From: JBJXHB01 sp046160725
GTDB taxonomy: Bacteria; Pseudomonadota; Gammaproteobacteria; Burkholderiales; Burkholderiaceae_C
Assembly (NCBI GenBank): GCA_046160725.1
Contig: JBJXHB010000262.1
Coordinates: forward strand, 1-17,151
Reading direction: 5' to 3'
Length of the DNA stretch: 17,151 nt
Positions within the stretch are counted from its first letter, which is position 1. Every line of letters starts with the position of its first letter. Of the stretch, positions 1-7,403 are shown piece after piece. Position numbers and translations under genes: made by a program. The notes under the pieces were generated by a model. The model was given only the letters and a program-made list of their open reading frames with translations. It did not search any database and was not told where the DNA came from.

Positions 1-865
1 GGCCCAGCCGGAGCAGGCGGCGCAGCCAGTACGGTTGCCGCCCATGGGCGGCAGCGACATCGGCGCAATCCAGGCCGTCGTCGCCACCTGGCACCAACAG
101 GTCGTGCTGCCGCAGCCATGCCGCGGCCACGTCGTGGCCCAGCGACTGCGGGCGTACCGCGGCAAATGAATACGGCCGGTAGAAGATGTCCAGCCGGGCA
201 TCGATCTGTGCGCGGATCGATGCCTCGGCGGTCAGCTCGGCCGTGTTCAGCTCCTGGTGCGAGAACTCGCCGATCTTGCGTCGAATGCTGGCCACGCCGC
301 CCAGGTAGGTGAAATGCCAGCCACCATCGGCCAGCATGCGCCCGTCGGGAAAGCAGCGCTCGAAACGCAGCCGGATGTCCTCGGCGGTGAAGCGCCTGAA
401 GTCGGCGACCCGCACCATGCGCGTGCCCTTCAGCCAGTAGGGGTCGTTGCGGCACATCAGGTTGCCGTAGTAGGCCATGCTGAGCTGGCGCAGCCAACTC
501 GGCCGGCCGTCGAAGGCGGCCAACGCGCGCGGGTCCGGGATCTCGTCCACATCGCTCAACAGCACCACGTCGTCGTCTCGGGCGTCGGCCAGGCCGCGCA
601 GCACGGCATTGCGCTGCAGCGCCTCGCGGTCCCAGGCCGTGACGCAGGCGTCGAAGTCCGTTGCCGCCATCAGGTGGTAGTCGATCTGTCCCGCCCATGC
701 CGTATATGCCGCGGCGTCGAAACGGGCTGCCTTGGCCTCACCCTTGAAGGTCAGGGTCGACTCCACGACAACGAAGCGGTGCACATGCGGCGACAGCAGG
801 CGCAGCCGCAGGTCCAGGATGGGCTCGCCGTTGTAGATGAAGCAGTCGTAGATGCGGGCCGTCAT
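1..865 (-). CDS. GT17-family glycosyltransferase (beta-1,4-GlcNAc transferase-like), 3' end cut by window edge
   Basis: Reading the minus strand from the ATG at 865 gives 288 uninterrupted residues to the window edge, so the C-terminus is missing, though probably only a small part. The N-terminus (IYDCFIYNGEPILDLRL, residues 5-21) and the segment VVVESTLTFKGEAK (32-45) match Glyco_transf_17, the family of the eukaryotic N-glycan bisecting enzyme MGAT3. A DVD at 105-107 inside LLSDVDEIPDP fits the family's nucleotide-sugar/metal-binding DxD, and GGWHFTYLGG (181-190) is also typical. There is no signal peptide or membrane segment, so it should act in the cytoplasm. The ATG overlaps the stop of the preceding gene by four bases (ATGA), so translation is probably coupled. 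The bacterial members are mostly uncharacterised; transfer of a sugar onto LPS core or another surface glycan is inferred from context, and the acceptor is unknown. Confidence 0.85.
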   Translation of the reverse strand, partial: MTARIYDCFIYNGEPILDLRLRLLSPHVHRFVVVESTLTFKGEAKAARFDAAAYTAWAGQIDYHLMAATDFDACVTAWDREALQRNAVLRGLADARDDDVVLLSDVDEIPDPRALAAFDGRPSWLRQLSMAYYGNLMCRNDPYWLKGTRMVRVADFRRFTAEDIRLRFERCFPDGRMLADGGWHFTYLGGVASIRRKIGEFSHQELNTAELTAEASIRAQIDARLDIFYRPYSFAAVRPQSLGHDVAAAWLRQHDLLVPGGDDGLDCADVAAAHGRQPYWLRRLLRLG

Positions 866-1701
866 GCGGTCGCTCCTTGGCGGTGCCGGCGCCGTGCCCA
901 CCACAAGCGCGCGCGCAGACGCCAGGTGCGGCGGTCGTGCATGCCCAGCGCCAGGCGCTTGTGAAGCACGCGGCTGGCCGAGTCCAGCCGGCCGGCGTCG
1001 ATCAGGCGGGTGCACAGGTCATGCCCGTCCAGGCCGCGCAGCATGCCGGGGGGCAGGGCGTCGACAAACGCCTGCAGTTCGGCATCCGGCATCACACGGT
1101 CGAAGTTGAACAGGCCATGAAAGCCAAGGGTCGGCCCGTCCGGCGACGTGCGCTCGAAGGCGAAGCGCCGCGCCACGTCCAACGGGGCGATGCGGATGCC
1201 GTGGGTTCGCTCCAGTGCCGTGCGGTGCTGCTCGCAGATGCAGACATCCTCCGGATGGCCGGGCACGAGCGCCGGGTCAAGCAGCGCCTGCAGCAGGCGC
1301 CGCGAGCGCAGCGAGAAGCCGCCGTTGCCGACCGCGCGCGCCGCCGGCCGGTCGTGCCAGGGCGCGCCGATGTAGTCCCAGTCCAGGAAGGCCGGGTCCC
1401 ATGCCGCGGCATCGAGCAGGTAGCCGTCCCACTGCACCACCAGCAGGTGCGACGTATGGACGTGCGGCAGCAGGCCTTGCAGCATGAACCGCGAATAGGC
1501 CGGCACCGAGTCGATGTGCGCCGGCTCGATGCGCACCGACGCCGGCGCTTGTGCCAGCTGCTTCGGGTCGGTGAAGAGCACCGCATCACCAAACTGCACC
1601 TGGGCCTGGCAGGCCTGCATCGCGGCCAGCGCCAGTGTGGGCGTGCGGGTGTCGACCGCCAGCAGCGTGACGTCGGGCAGCGACAGCCGCGTGCCGGTCA
1701 T
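862..1701 (-). CDS. DUF5672 family protein, putative glycosyltransferase
   Basis: A 279-residue protein with the hallmarks of the DUF5672 family: VVQWDGYLLD (88-97), DWDYIGAPW (107-115), VGNGGFSLRS (124-133), HPEDVCICE (149-157) and LGFHGLFNF (192-200). The family is generally regarded as glycosyltransferase-like but has no well-established reaction. The WDG and PED acidic residues are candidate nucleotide-sugar/metal contacts (inference). The C-terminal stretch after about residue 235 is rich in arginine and tryptophan and may associate with membrane or another protein. No signal peptide is visible, so a cytoplasmic location is likely. Both ends are coupled: its ATG at 1701 overlaps the stop of the GT4 gene (ATGA), and its own stop overlaps the start of the GT17 gene in the same way. 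It probably adds a residue to the same glycan as its neighbours. Confidence 0.85.
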   Translation of the reverse strand: MTGTRLSLPDVTLLAVDTRTPTLALAAMQACQAQVQFGDAVLFTDPKQLAQAPASVRIEPAHIDSVPAYSRFMLQGLLPHVHTSHLLVVQWDGYLLDAAAWDPAFLDWDYIGAPWHDRPAARAVGNGGFSLRSRRLLQALLDPALVPGHPEDVCICEQHRTALERTHGIRIAPLDVARRFAFERTSPDGPTLGFHGLFNFDRVMPDAELQAFVDALPPGMLRGLDGHDLCTRLIDAGRLDSASRVLHKRLALGMHDRRTWRLRARLWWARRRHRQGATA

Positions 1702-2783
1702 GCTGCGGCCCCCATCTGGCGGCGATACAGGTCCACATAGGCGTCGGCACAGCGCGACCAGCTGAATTGGTGGGCATGCTCGCGCACGACATCGGCGCGG
1801 CCGGGCAGGGCGTGTCGCAGCAGGCCATGCTCGACGACGCTGCGCATCGTCGCGCCATCGAAGGCATCGAAATAGCAGGCGGCATCGCCACCGACCTCTG
1901 GCAGCGATGTCAGGCGCGACAGGAAGACGGGCTTGCCGAAGTACATCGCCTCGATCGCCGGCAGGCCGAAGCCCTCGGTCAGCGACGGAAAGAGAAAGGC
2001 GGTGCAGTGCGCATACAGCCAGGCCTTCTGGGCCTCGTCCAGGTCGAGGCGGATGCGCACGTTGGCCAGACCACGCTCGGCCACGAGGCGCCGCACGGTG
2101 TCGGTGTAGGCGCTGGTGGCGCCGGCCAGCACCAGGGGCATCTGCGGCCAGGCGGCGGCCAGCTGCAACAGTGCCTCGATGTTCTTGGACGGCGCCATGC
2201 GGCTGATGTGCAGCAGGAACGGGCCGTCACCGGCCTCGGCCACCGCGGTCCGGGCGGCCAGGCTCAGGTCGGTCGCGCCGTTGTGGATCACCTCGACCGG
2301 GCGCCGCAGCCCGGGCAACTCGCGAGCCAGGTCCTCGGCCACATGGCGGGTGATGGCGACCACCGCGGCGCGTCGCTGCAGCCGCGACGACAGGATCGCG
2401 CGATAGCGCTGTTGCTTGGCCGGCGTCTTGGTGTGCAGGAAGTTGAGGTCGTGCACGGTTTCGACTTCAGCCCGCGTGCCCAGCGGCGCCCGCAGACGAA
2501 GGTGCTGGTGCAGGTGATGCCAGAGGCTGAAGCGAGTGGCCCTGGGATGCAACCAGCGTTGGCTGGTGTGGGTGTCGAGATAGCCGACCTGATTGCCGAA
2601 CACGCCGTGCCAGGCCCGCGGCAGGTGGAAGTGCAGCGCAATGCCGTCTCGCGAGCGCAGCTCGGTGGCACGCTCGGCCAATGCCAACCCGAGCTGGCGC
2701 GAGAACTCACCCAGGCCGTCGTGCCACAGCCGCAGGCGCCCAAGGCCGACCCCCAGGTGCCGCAATGCGCTCTCAGTGGCCAT
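1698..2783 (-). CDS. GT4-family glycosyltransferase
   Basis: A 361-residue protein with a typical C-terminal Glycos_transf_1 domain: VIHNGATD (165-172), LLHISRMAPSKN (190-201) and the E-X7-E retaining-transferase motif EGFGLPAIE (270-278), followed by SLPEVGGDAACYFD. The N-terminal half (HDGLGEFSRQLG at 21-32, VETVHDLNFLHTK at 107-119) looks like the acceptor-binding Rossmann lobe. The family is GT-B fold, uses a nucleotide sugar with retention of configuration, and acts at the cytoplasmic face of the inner membrane. The start at 2783 lies 22 nt after the heptosyltransferase stop, with no strong ribosome binding site seen. The 3' end overlaps the DUF5672 gene by four bases. The role in LPS core or surface glycan synthesis comes from context; the sugar specificity cannot be read from the sequence. 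Confidence 0.9.
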   Translation of the reverse strand: MATESALRHLGVGLGRLRLWHDGLGEFSRQLGLALAERATELRSRDGIALHFHLPRAWHGVFGNQVGYLDTHTSQRWLHPRATRFSLWHHLHQHLRLRAPLGTRAEVETVHDLNFLHTKTPAKQQRYRAILSSRLQRRAAVVAITRHVAEDLARELPGLRRPVEVIHNGATDLSLAARTAVAEAGDGPFLLHISRMAPSKNIEALLQLAAAWPQMPLVLAGATSAYTDTVRRLVAERGLANVRIRLDLDEAQKAWLYAHCTAFLFPSLTEGFGLPAIEAMYFGKPVFLSRLTSLPEVGGDAACYFDAFDGATMRSVVEHGLLRHALPGRADVVREHAHQFSWSRCADAYVDLYRRQMGAAA

Positions 2784-2805
2784 GCGCCGGGCGTCTCATC
2801 TGCGG

Positions 2806-3762
2806 TCAGGCGGTCAGTTGCTGGAGCGTTCGGGCGAGGACCTCGTCCACGGTCGGCCAGCGCGGCCAATGGCGCTCGACCACCACCTGCGGTCCCCAGG
2901 GCGCCCACTGCTCCGGTTTGGTCGGGCCCAGCACGCTGAGCACCGGCGTGCCGACCGCAGCCGCCAGATGGGCCGGGCCGGTGTCGTTGGACACCACCAG
3001 CGCGGCGCGCCGCAGCAGACCGCCATACGCGCCCAGCCGCACGCCGCGCAGGCTGCGCACGCCGGCGTGGGCCTGCTCGATGATCGCCTCCTCACCCGGG
3101 CCCGGGCAGGCGATGAGGTCCCGGTCCAGTCGCTGGCGCAGCGCCCGCGTGAAGTCGGCAAAGGCGGGCCAGGTCTTGTCCTGCTTCTCGAACAGGCCGC
3201 CGGCAAACGGGCAGACCACGATGAAGCCCGGGCGTATGCCTTCGGCGGCCAGCAGGACGTCGGCGGCGCGCTGGTCGGCCGGCGCTGTTGGCAGGCCGAT
3301 CTGCCGCGGCGGCGGCGCCTGGATGCCGAGGAACGCGCAGGCCAGCTCCCAGTAGCTGACCAGCGCATGGCCGCCATAGGTGATCGGGATGCTTCGGGCC
3401 AGCAGCGGCCCGCGCGCCTCCTGGGCATAGCCGACGGCCCGCAGGCCCGCCAGCCGCATCTCCAATGCACCGGAGAAAGAGGTTGGCAACACCAGGGCAT
3501 TCGGTCGGCGGTCAAAGCCGGCATCCGCGGCGCTGGCCACGCGGCGCAGCGCTCGAAGTTGACGCACACGGTCGATGAGCCGCCCCGGCCGCACCTGCAC
3601 AGGCCAGCCGGTCCCGGCCAGCAGGGCCGGTGCCCAGCCCTTGCCGACCAGCGTCGGTGCATGGCCATGATCGGCCAGCAGCTGAATCGCCGGCACGCCG
3701 AGAATGACATCGCCCACCCAGTTGCGCAGGCGCACGATCACGGGACGGGAGGGTGGCGCCAT
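2806..3762 (-). CDS. waaF: GT9 heptosyltransferase, ADP-heptose:LPS heptosyltransferase II-like
   Basis: An open frame reaches back to 3990, but the conserved protein starts at the ATG at 3762 (318 residues), and an upstream start would overlap the divergent DUF4254 gene. It opens with IVRLRNWVGDVILGVPAIQ (9-27), matching the heptosyltransferase NWxGD motif, and continues with LPTSFSGALE (92-101), FAGGLFEKQDKTWP (186-199) and SNDTGPAHLAAAVGTP (258-273), the ADP-heptose-binding region of GT9. This family adds L-glycero-D-manno-heptose to the inner core of LPS in the cytoplasm. The sequence is closest to the WaaF type, but paralogues that act later in core synthesis (for example WaaQ-like) share these motifs, so the symbol is tentative. 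It heads the leftward glycosyltransferase unit. No strong ribosome binding site was seen. Confidence 0.85.
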   Translation of the reverse strand: MAPPSRPVIVRLRNWVGDVILGVPAIQLLADHGHAPTLVGKGWAPALLAGTGWPVQVRPGRLIDRVRQLRALRRVASAADAGFDRRPNALVLPTSFSGALEMRLAGLRAVGYAQEARGPLLARSIPITYGGHALVSYWELACAFLGIQAPPPRQIGLPTAPADQRAADVLLAAEGIRPGFIVVCPFAGGLFEKQDKTWPAFADFTRALRQRLDRDLIACPGPGEEAIIEQAHAGVRSLRGVRLGAYGGLLRRAALVVSNDTGPAHLAAAVGTPVLSVLGPTKPEQWAPWGPQVVVERHWPRWPTVDEVLARTLQQLTA

Positions 3763-3862
3763 GGGCGTCTGCGCAGGAGCGGCGCCGGGCACGGCACGCC
3801 GATAATCGAAGGCCCGAATTCTGCCACCCACCCCTGCCAAGGGACTCTGGACCTGCCGCCCC
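3763..3862. promoter_or_regulatory. Divergent intergenic region between the heptosyltransferase and DUF4254 genes
   Basis: A 100-nt gap separates two divergent genes, so promoters for both glycan units should lie in or near it. The only promoter-like string seen is GATAAT at 3801-3806 on the plus strand, close to the -10 consensus, but no matching -35 box sits at a normal distance. It lies inside a small symmetric element, CGAT-A-ATCG (3800-3808). No terminator or riboswitch-like structure was recognised. Confidence 0.3.
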
Positions 3863-4513
3863 ATGAACACTGCCCTGCCCAGCGCCACCGAGGTCATTGC
3901 GCTGCACGACGCACTGCTGGCAACGGCCGGCTGGCCCGCGTCGGCGCCCGCGGCGCGCGACGACGCTTTGTGGCAGTGGATCCAGACCAACCATCAGTTC
4001 AATGCACGCTTGTGGGCCGAGGAGGACCTGGCGCGCCGCACCACCGTCGCGGCCGAGGCGATCGCAGCGAACAAACGTGCGATCGACGGCTTCAACCAGG
4101 CCCGCAACGATGCCACCGAGCGTGTCGACGAGCTGCTGCTGCTGGCCTTGGGGCTGGTCGATGCCGCCTCGGCACGCAGTGACGCACCGCGGTCCACGGT
4201 GCCGGCCGCCGCCAGGCTGAACAGCGAGACCGCCGGCAGCATCATCGACCGCATGTCCATCATGGCCCTGAAGGTGAATGCCATGCGGGTGCAGACGACT
4301 CGCGGCGATGTGGACGCCGCGCATCGCGAGGCCTCGCAAGGCAAGCTGCAGCGGCTGCAGCAGCAGCGCGCCGACCTGGGCGATTGCCTGGACGCCCTGT
4401 TGGCCGATGCGCGGGCCGGCCGTGCCTACTTCAAGGTCTATCGCCAGTTCAAGATGTACAACGACCCCCGGTTCAATCCCGAGCTGGTGAAGGAAGCCAA
4501 GGGCGGCGCATGA
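3863..4513 (+). CDS. DUF4254 domain-containing protein
   Basis: A 216-residue protein that matches DUF4254 along nearly its whole length: TNHQFNARLWAEEDLARR (42-59), KRAIDGFNQARNDATERVDE (71-90), LNSETAGSIIDRMSIMALK (119-137) and a C-terminal FKVYRQFKMYNDPRFNP (190-206). It is predicted to be mainly helical and soluble, with no signal peptide or membrane span. No biochemical function is established for this family, but it is repeatedly found beside heptosyltransferase genes, as here, where it is 40 nt upstream of waaC and divergent from the waaF-like gene. A role in LPS core assembly is inferred only from that context. The ATG at 3863 is the first sensible start; the purine-rich AAGGGA lies too far upstream to be a good ribosome binding site. 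Confidence 0.9.
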   Translation: MNTALPSATEVIALHDALLATAGWPASAPAARDDALWQWIQTNHQFNARLWAEEDLARRTTVAAEAIAANKRAIDGFNQARNDATERVDELLLLALGLVDAASARSDAPRSTVPAAARLNSETAGSIIDRMSIMALKVNAMRVQTTRGDVDAAHREASQGKLQRLQQQRADLGDCLDALLADARAGRAYFKVYRQFKMYNDPRFNPELVKEAKGGA

Positions 4514-4541
4514 AGCGTCGGCATGGGCCCGACCACCGCCT

Positions 4542-4546
4542 GGAGG
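4542..4546 (+). promoter_or_regulatory. Ribosome binding site for waaC that supports a TTG start
   Basis: GGAGG lies 7 nt before the TTG at 4554, an ideal spacing. No ATG in the same frame gives a complete heptosyltransferase N-terminus, so this site is the main support for TTG initiation. Confidence 0.75.
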
Positions 4547-4553
4547 ACCGCCG

Positions 4554-5528
4554 TTGAGCCACGCACCGCTGACCACCGGCCGCATACTGGTGGTGAAGAC
4601 CTCCTCCATGGGGGATGTGGTGCATGCCGCCGCCGCTGTCACCGACATCCGGCGGCAACGCCCCGGCATCGTCATCGACTGGCTGGTGGAGGCGCCGTTC
4701 GCGGCCATACCGCGCATGCACCCGGCGGTGGCACGCACCATCGTCATCGCCTGGCGAAAGTGGCGCAAGTCGCTGTGGGATGGCGCGACGCGCGCCGCGA
4801 TCACCGCCGCCCGGGCCGAACTGCGCCAGGAGCGCTACGACCTGGTACTGGACCTGCAGGGCCTTCTCAAGAGCGTGCTGTGGGGCGTTCAGGCGCACGG
4901 GCCGCTGGTCGGTTACGACCGCAGCAGCATACGCGAGCCTCTGGCCGCGCTGGCCTACGCGCGCGGCGCCAAGGTGTCGCGCGACCTGCACGCGGTGGAG
5001 CGTTGCCGGCGGCTGGCCGCACTGCACATTGGCTACGAGACGCCACTGATTCCGCCGCGCTTCGGGCTGGTCGCGCCGGCGGGTAGCTGGGCGCCGCCCG
5101 TGCTGGGCGCAGTCCTGATCCCGAATGCCAGCCGGGCGGAGAAGCTGTGGCCCGAGGCGCACTGGATCGCGGTCGGTCGGCGCCTGGCCCGAGCCCGGTT
5201 GAAGCCGGTGGTGTTATGGGGTAACGACGATGAGCGTGCCCGCGCCGAGCGGATCGCGCAGGCCTGCGACGGCCTGGTGCCACCGTTTCTCGCCGTCGGT
5301 GACATGGCCGCTGTGCTTTCTCGGTCGCGCCAGATCGTCGGACTGGACACGGGCTTCACCCACCTCGGCGCGGCCTTTGGCGTGCCGACCATCGGCATCT
5401 ACTGCGACCATGAGCCGGGCCTGGCCGGCGTGACGGGGCCGGGGCGCGTAGCCAGCTTCGGCGGTGTCGGCCAGGTGCCGACAGCCGACCAGGTCCTGGC
5501 TCAGCTGGAGCGGCACCTCAAGACCTGA
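4554..5528 (+). CDS. waaC: Lipopolysaccharide heptosyltransferase I
   Basis: A 324-residue GT9 protein that transfers the first L,D-heptose from ADP-heptose to Kdo on lipid A in the cytoplasm. Features seen are KTSSMGDVVHA (15-25), which is the WaaC-type N-terminal motif, LDLQGLLKS (99-107), NASRAEKLWPEAHW (191-204) and GLDTGFTHLGAAFGVPTIG (263-281), which carries the Asp-Thr pair of the ADP-heptose site. The length fits the family (about 320). The start codon is TTG, supported by a good Shine-Dalgarno sequence 7 nt upstream; the preceding DUF4254 gene ends 40 nt before it, so the two are probably co-transcribed. The gene converges on lapB with only 33 nt between the two stop codons, and no clear intrinsic terminator was seen in that gap. 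Confidence 0.93.
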   Translation: MSHAPLTTGRILVVKTSSMGDVVHAAAAVTDIRRQRPGIVIDWLVEAPFAAIPRMHPAVARTIVIAWRKWRKSLWDGATRAAITAARAELRQERYDLVLDLQGLLKSVLWGVQAHGPLVGYDRSSIREPLAALAYARGAKVSRDLHAVERCRRLAALHIGYETPLIPPRFGLVAPAGSWAPPVLGAVLIPNASRAEKLWPEAHWIAVGRRLARARLKPVVLWGNDDERARAERIAQACDGLVPPFLAVGDMAAVLSRSRQIVGLDTGFTHLGAAFGVPTIGIYCDHEPGLAGVTGPGRVASFGGVGQVPTADQVLAQLERHLKT

Positions 5529-5561
5529 CCATTACGGCCAAGTGGTGGCAGCGACCAGGCG

Positions 5562-6710
5562 CTACTGCTCGGCGACCCGCTGAGGCGGAAACGTGTCCCA
5601 GCCCAGGCAACCCGGACAGTGCCAGAACCAGCGCTGCGACTCGAAAGCGCAGGCGGCGCAGCGGTAGCGGTTCAGCGGCCGCGCGGCCTGCGCCACGGCG
5701 TGGGTCAGCGCCGCCTGTGCGTCGGCGGGCCAGGCGGCAGCCGGCAGTGACAGCAGTTCCTGGGCGGCCGGCAGGCTGGGCACGGCCTTCAGCAGGTCCG
5801 TCAGGGGCACTGCCGCAGCAGGCATGCCGCCATCCAGGGCAGCCAGTGCGCGGACCAGGTCCAGCGAAGGCTGGGCCCGCGCCAACGGCTGCAGCGTCGC
5901 GCGCGCCGTGTCGGGATCACCGGCGGCCAGGCTGCACCGCGCGTAGTCGGTCGCCAGCCGGGTGAACTGCTCGGGCTGATGCCGCCGCAGCTCAGCCCAG
6001 CAGGCCAAGGCATCCGCCGTCCGCCCGGATCGTTCGAGGCGCAGCGCCAACTGCTCCAGCGGCCGCACGGCCTGGGGTGCCACCTGACGCGCCTGCGCCA
6101 GATGCGCCGCGGCCGTCTCATGGTCGGCGCGGTCGTCGGCAGCCTGTGCCAGCTCACAGTGGTAGTGCGCGATCCGGATGGCGAACGACCCGGTGCCCGC
6201 GGCCTCCAGGGCCTGTGCGTCGTGGATCGCCGCCGGCCAGTCGCGGCCACGCTCATGCAGCGCCAGCAGCGCCAGCCGCGCCTCGGTGTCGAAGGGGCTG
6301 CCCTCGAGCGCCCGGTACGCGGTCTCGGCCCGGTCAAGCAGGCCGGCCTTCATGAAGTCGTCGGCCAGCGCGTTCTGGGCCCGCTGGCGCTCGGCCACGC
6401 TCAGGTCAGGACGCTGAAGGAGATGCTGGTGGACGCGCACTGCGCGCTCGAATTCACCGCGTCGGCGGAACAGGTTGCCCAGCGCGAAGTGCAGCTCGGC
6501 GGTATCCGCGTCGGCCTGCACCGCCTCGATGAAGGCGTCGATGGCCTTGTCCTGCTGATCGTTCAGCAGCAGATTCAAGCCCTTGAAGTAGGCGCGCGGT
6601 GCGGCCCGGTCGACGCGGCGCCACTGCCGCAGGTCCAGGCGCGACGCGATCCAGCCCAGCGCGAACACCATCGGCACGGCCAGCAACAGCCACGGCCAAT
6701 CGAGGTCCAT
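5562..6710 (-). CDS. lapB: LapB (YciM), TPR regulator of LPS assembly
   Basis: A 382-residue protein with an N-terminal membrane anchor (about 5-24), a cytoplasmic array of TPR-like helices (about 40-330; for example YFKGLNLLLNDQQDKAIDAF and LHFALGNLFRRRGEFERAV) and a C-terminal rubredoxin-type metal site made by C351, C354, C365 and C368 (RCAAC and HCPGC). This is the LapB/YciM layout. In E. coli LapB binds FtsH and promotes degradation of LpxC, balancing LPS against phospholipid. The start at 6710 is 3 nt after the lapA stop, so translation is likely coupled. It is the last gene of the leftward series and faces waaC, so an LPS-control gene abuts an LPS-synthesis locus. Confidence 0.93.
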   Translation of the reverse strand: MDLDWPWLLLAVPMVFALGWIASRLDLRQWRRVDRAAPRAYFKGLNLLLNDQQDKAIDAFIEAVQADADTAELHFALGNLFRRRGEFERAVRVHQHLLQRPDLSVAERQRAQNALADDFMKAGLLDRAETAYRALEGSPFDTEARLALLALHERGRDWPAAIHDAQALEAAGTGSFAIRIAHYHCELAQAADDRADHETAAAHLAQARQVAPQAVRPLEQLALRLERSGRTADALACWAELRRHQPEQFTRLATDYARCSLAAGDPDTARATLQPLARAQPSLDLVRALAALDGGMPAAAVPLTDLLKAVPSLPAAQELLSLPAAAWPADAQAALTHAVAQAARPLNRYRCAACAFESQRWFWHCPGCLGWDTFPPQRVAEQ

Positions 6711-6713
6711 GGC

Positions 6714-7037
6714 CTACAGGCCCTCGCGCGGTGGATGCTCGGCGCCGAAATTCGACGCCGCATGTGTGGAGGCGCGGTCGGTGGCGGCGCTTTCGGCCCG
6801 CGTGGGCGGCGGTGCCGCACGAGCAGCGCGGCTGCGTTGCTTCCACCAACCCGGCAGCATGGCCAGCACGCCGATCACGCCACCGGCGGCAAAGGCGGCC
6901 AGCACGATGATGACCATCGGCGCGCGCCATTGCGCACCAAAGAACCAGTGGACGGTTGCATCCTGCTGGTTGTTCAGCGCAAAGGCGAACAACGCGAAGA
7001 AGATGAAAGCGCGCAGCGCCCAGGTCAGGATGCGCAT
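6714..7037 (-). CDS. lapA: LapA (DUF1049), lipopolysaccharide assembly protein A
   Basis: A 107-residue membrane protein with two hydrophobic segments (about 5-21 and 41-62) separated by the DUF1049-type loop LNNQQDATVHWFFG (21-34). A basic patch, GWWKQRSR (63-70), follows the second segment, and the cytoplasmic tail is of low complexity. LapA works with LapB at the inner membrane in LPS assembly in E. coli. The order ihfB-lapA-lapB is conserved in Burkholderiales. The ATG at 7037 is preceded by a consensus AGGAGG, the strongest ribosome binding site in the window. Confidence 0.9.
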   Translation of the reverse strand: MRILTWALRAFIFFALFAFALNNQQDATVHWFFGAQWRAPMVIIVLAAFAAGGVIGVLAMLPGWWKQRSRAARAAPPPTRAESAATDRASTHAASNFGAEHPPREGL

Positions 7038-7042
7038 GCGGG

Positions 7043-7048
7043 CCTCCT
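7043..7048 (-). promoter_or_regulatory. Consensus ribosome binding site for lapA
   Basis: On the minus strand this reads AGGAGG, 5 nt before the lapA ATG at 7037. It stands out because most other starts in the leftward series have weak or no visible Shine-Dalgarno sequence. Confidence 0.75.
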
Positions 7049-7058
7049 GCCCGAAGGG

Positions 7059-7370
7059 TCAGCGCTGCGGCTCGGGGTCGACGACGGGCAGCCGCTCGTC
7101 CACCGCTTCGCGCAGCGCCTTGCCAGGCTTGAAATGAGGGACCAGCTTCTCCGGCACCGTGACACGGTCACCGCTGCGCGGATTGCGGCCGACCCTGGGT
7201 GGGCGGCGGTTGATCGAAAAGCTGCCAAAGCCCCGGATCTCGATGCGGTGCCCGCGCGCCAGGGCGTCGGACATCGCATCGAGAATGGTCTTGACCGCGA
7301 ACTCCGCATCGCGCTGGGTCAGCTGGCCGAATCGCTCGGCCAGCGCGCCCACCAGGTCGGATCGGGTCAT
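7059..7370 (-). CDS. ihfB: Integration host factor subunit beta
   Basis: A 103-residue member of the HU/IHF family. It begins MTRSDLVGALAERFGQL, has the core IEIRGFGSFSINRR (43-56) and the DNA-contacting arm PRVGRNPRSG (58-67). P64 of RNP is the proline that intercalates and kinks DNA. The C-terminal HFKPGKALREAV helix is typical. HimD/IhfB pairs with IhfA to bend DNA at recombination sites, promoters and origins. It lies 33 nt downstream of rpsA, and the rpsA-ihfB order is conserved across Gammaproteobacteria and Betaproteobacteria. No strong ribosome binding site or terminator was seen in the rpsA-ihfB gap, so read-through transcription from rpsA is likely. Confidence 0.95.
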   Translation of the reverse strand: MTRSDLVGALAERFGQLTQRDAEFAVKTILDAMSDALARGHRIEIRGFGSFSINRRPPRVGRNPRSGDRVTVPEKLVPHFKPGKALREAVDERLPVVDPEPQR

Positions 7371-7403
7371 GCCGTTGCTTCGTCGTCGTCAACGACCAGG
7401 AGG

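Noticed and set aside
3763..3990. N-terminal extension of the waaF-like frame up to 3990
   Set aside because: The extra 76 residues are unlike heptosyltransferases and would overlap the divergent DUF4254 gene; conservation begins at the ATG at 3762.
2593..4182. A 529-codon plus-strand open frame across the GT4 and waaF-like genes
   Set aside because: It is an antisense shadow that also runs out of frame into the DUF4254 gene. The protein is arginine-rich and of no recognisable family.
5529..5561. Intrinsic terminator between waaC and lapB
   Set aside because: No stable stem followed by a T-run is visible on either strand.
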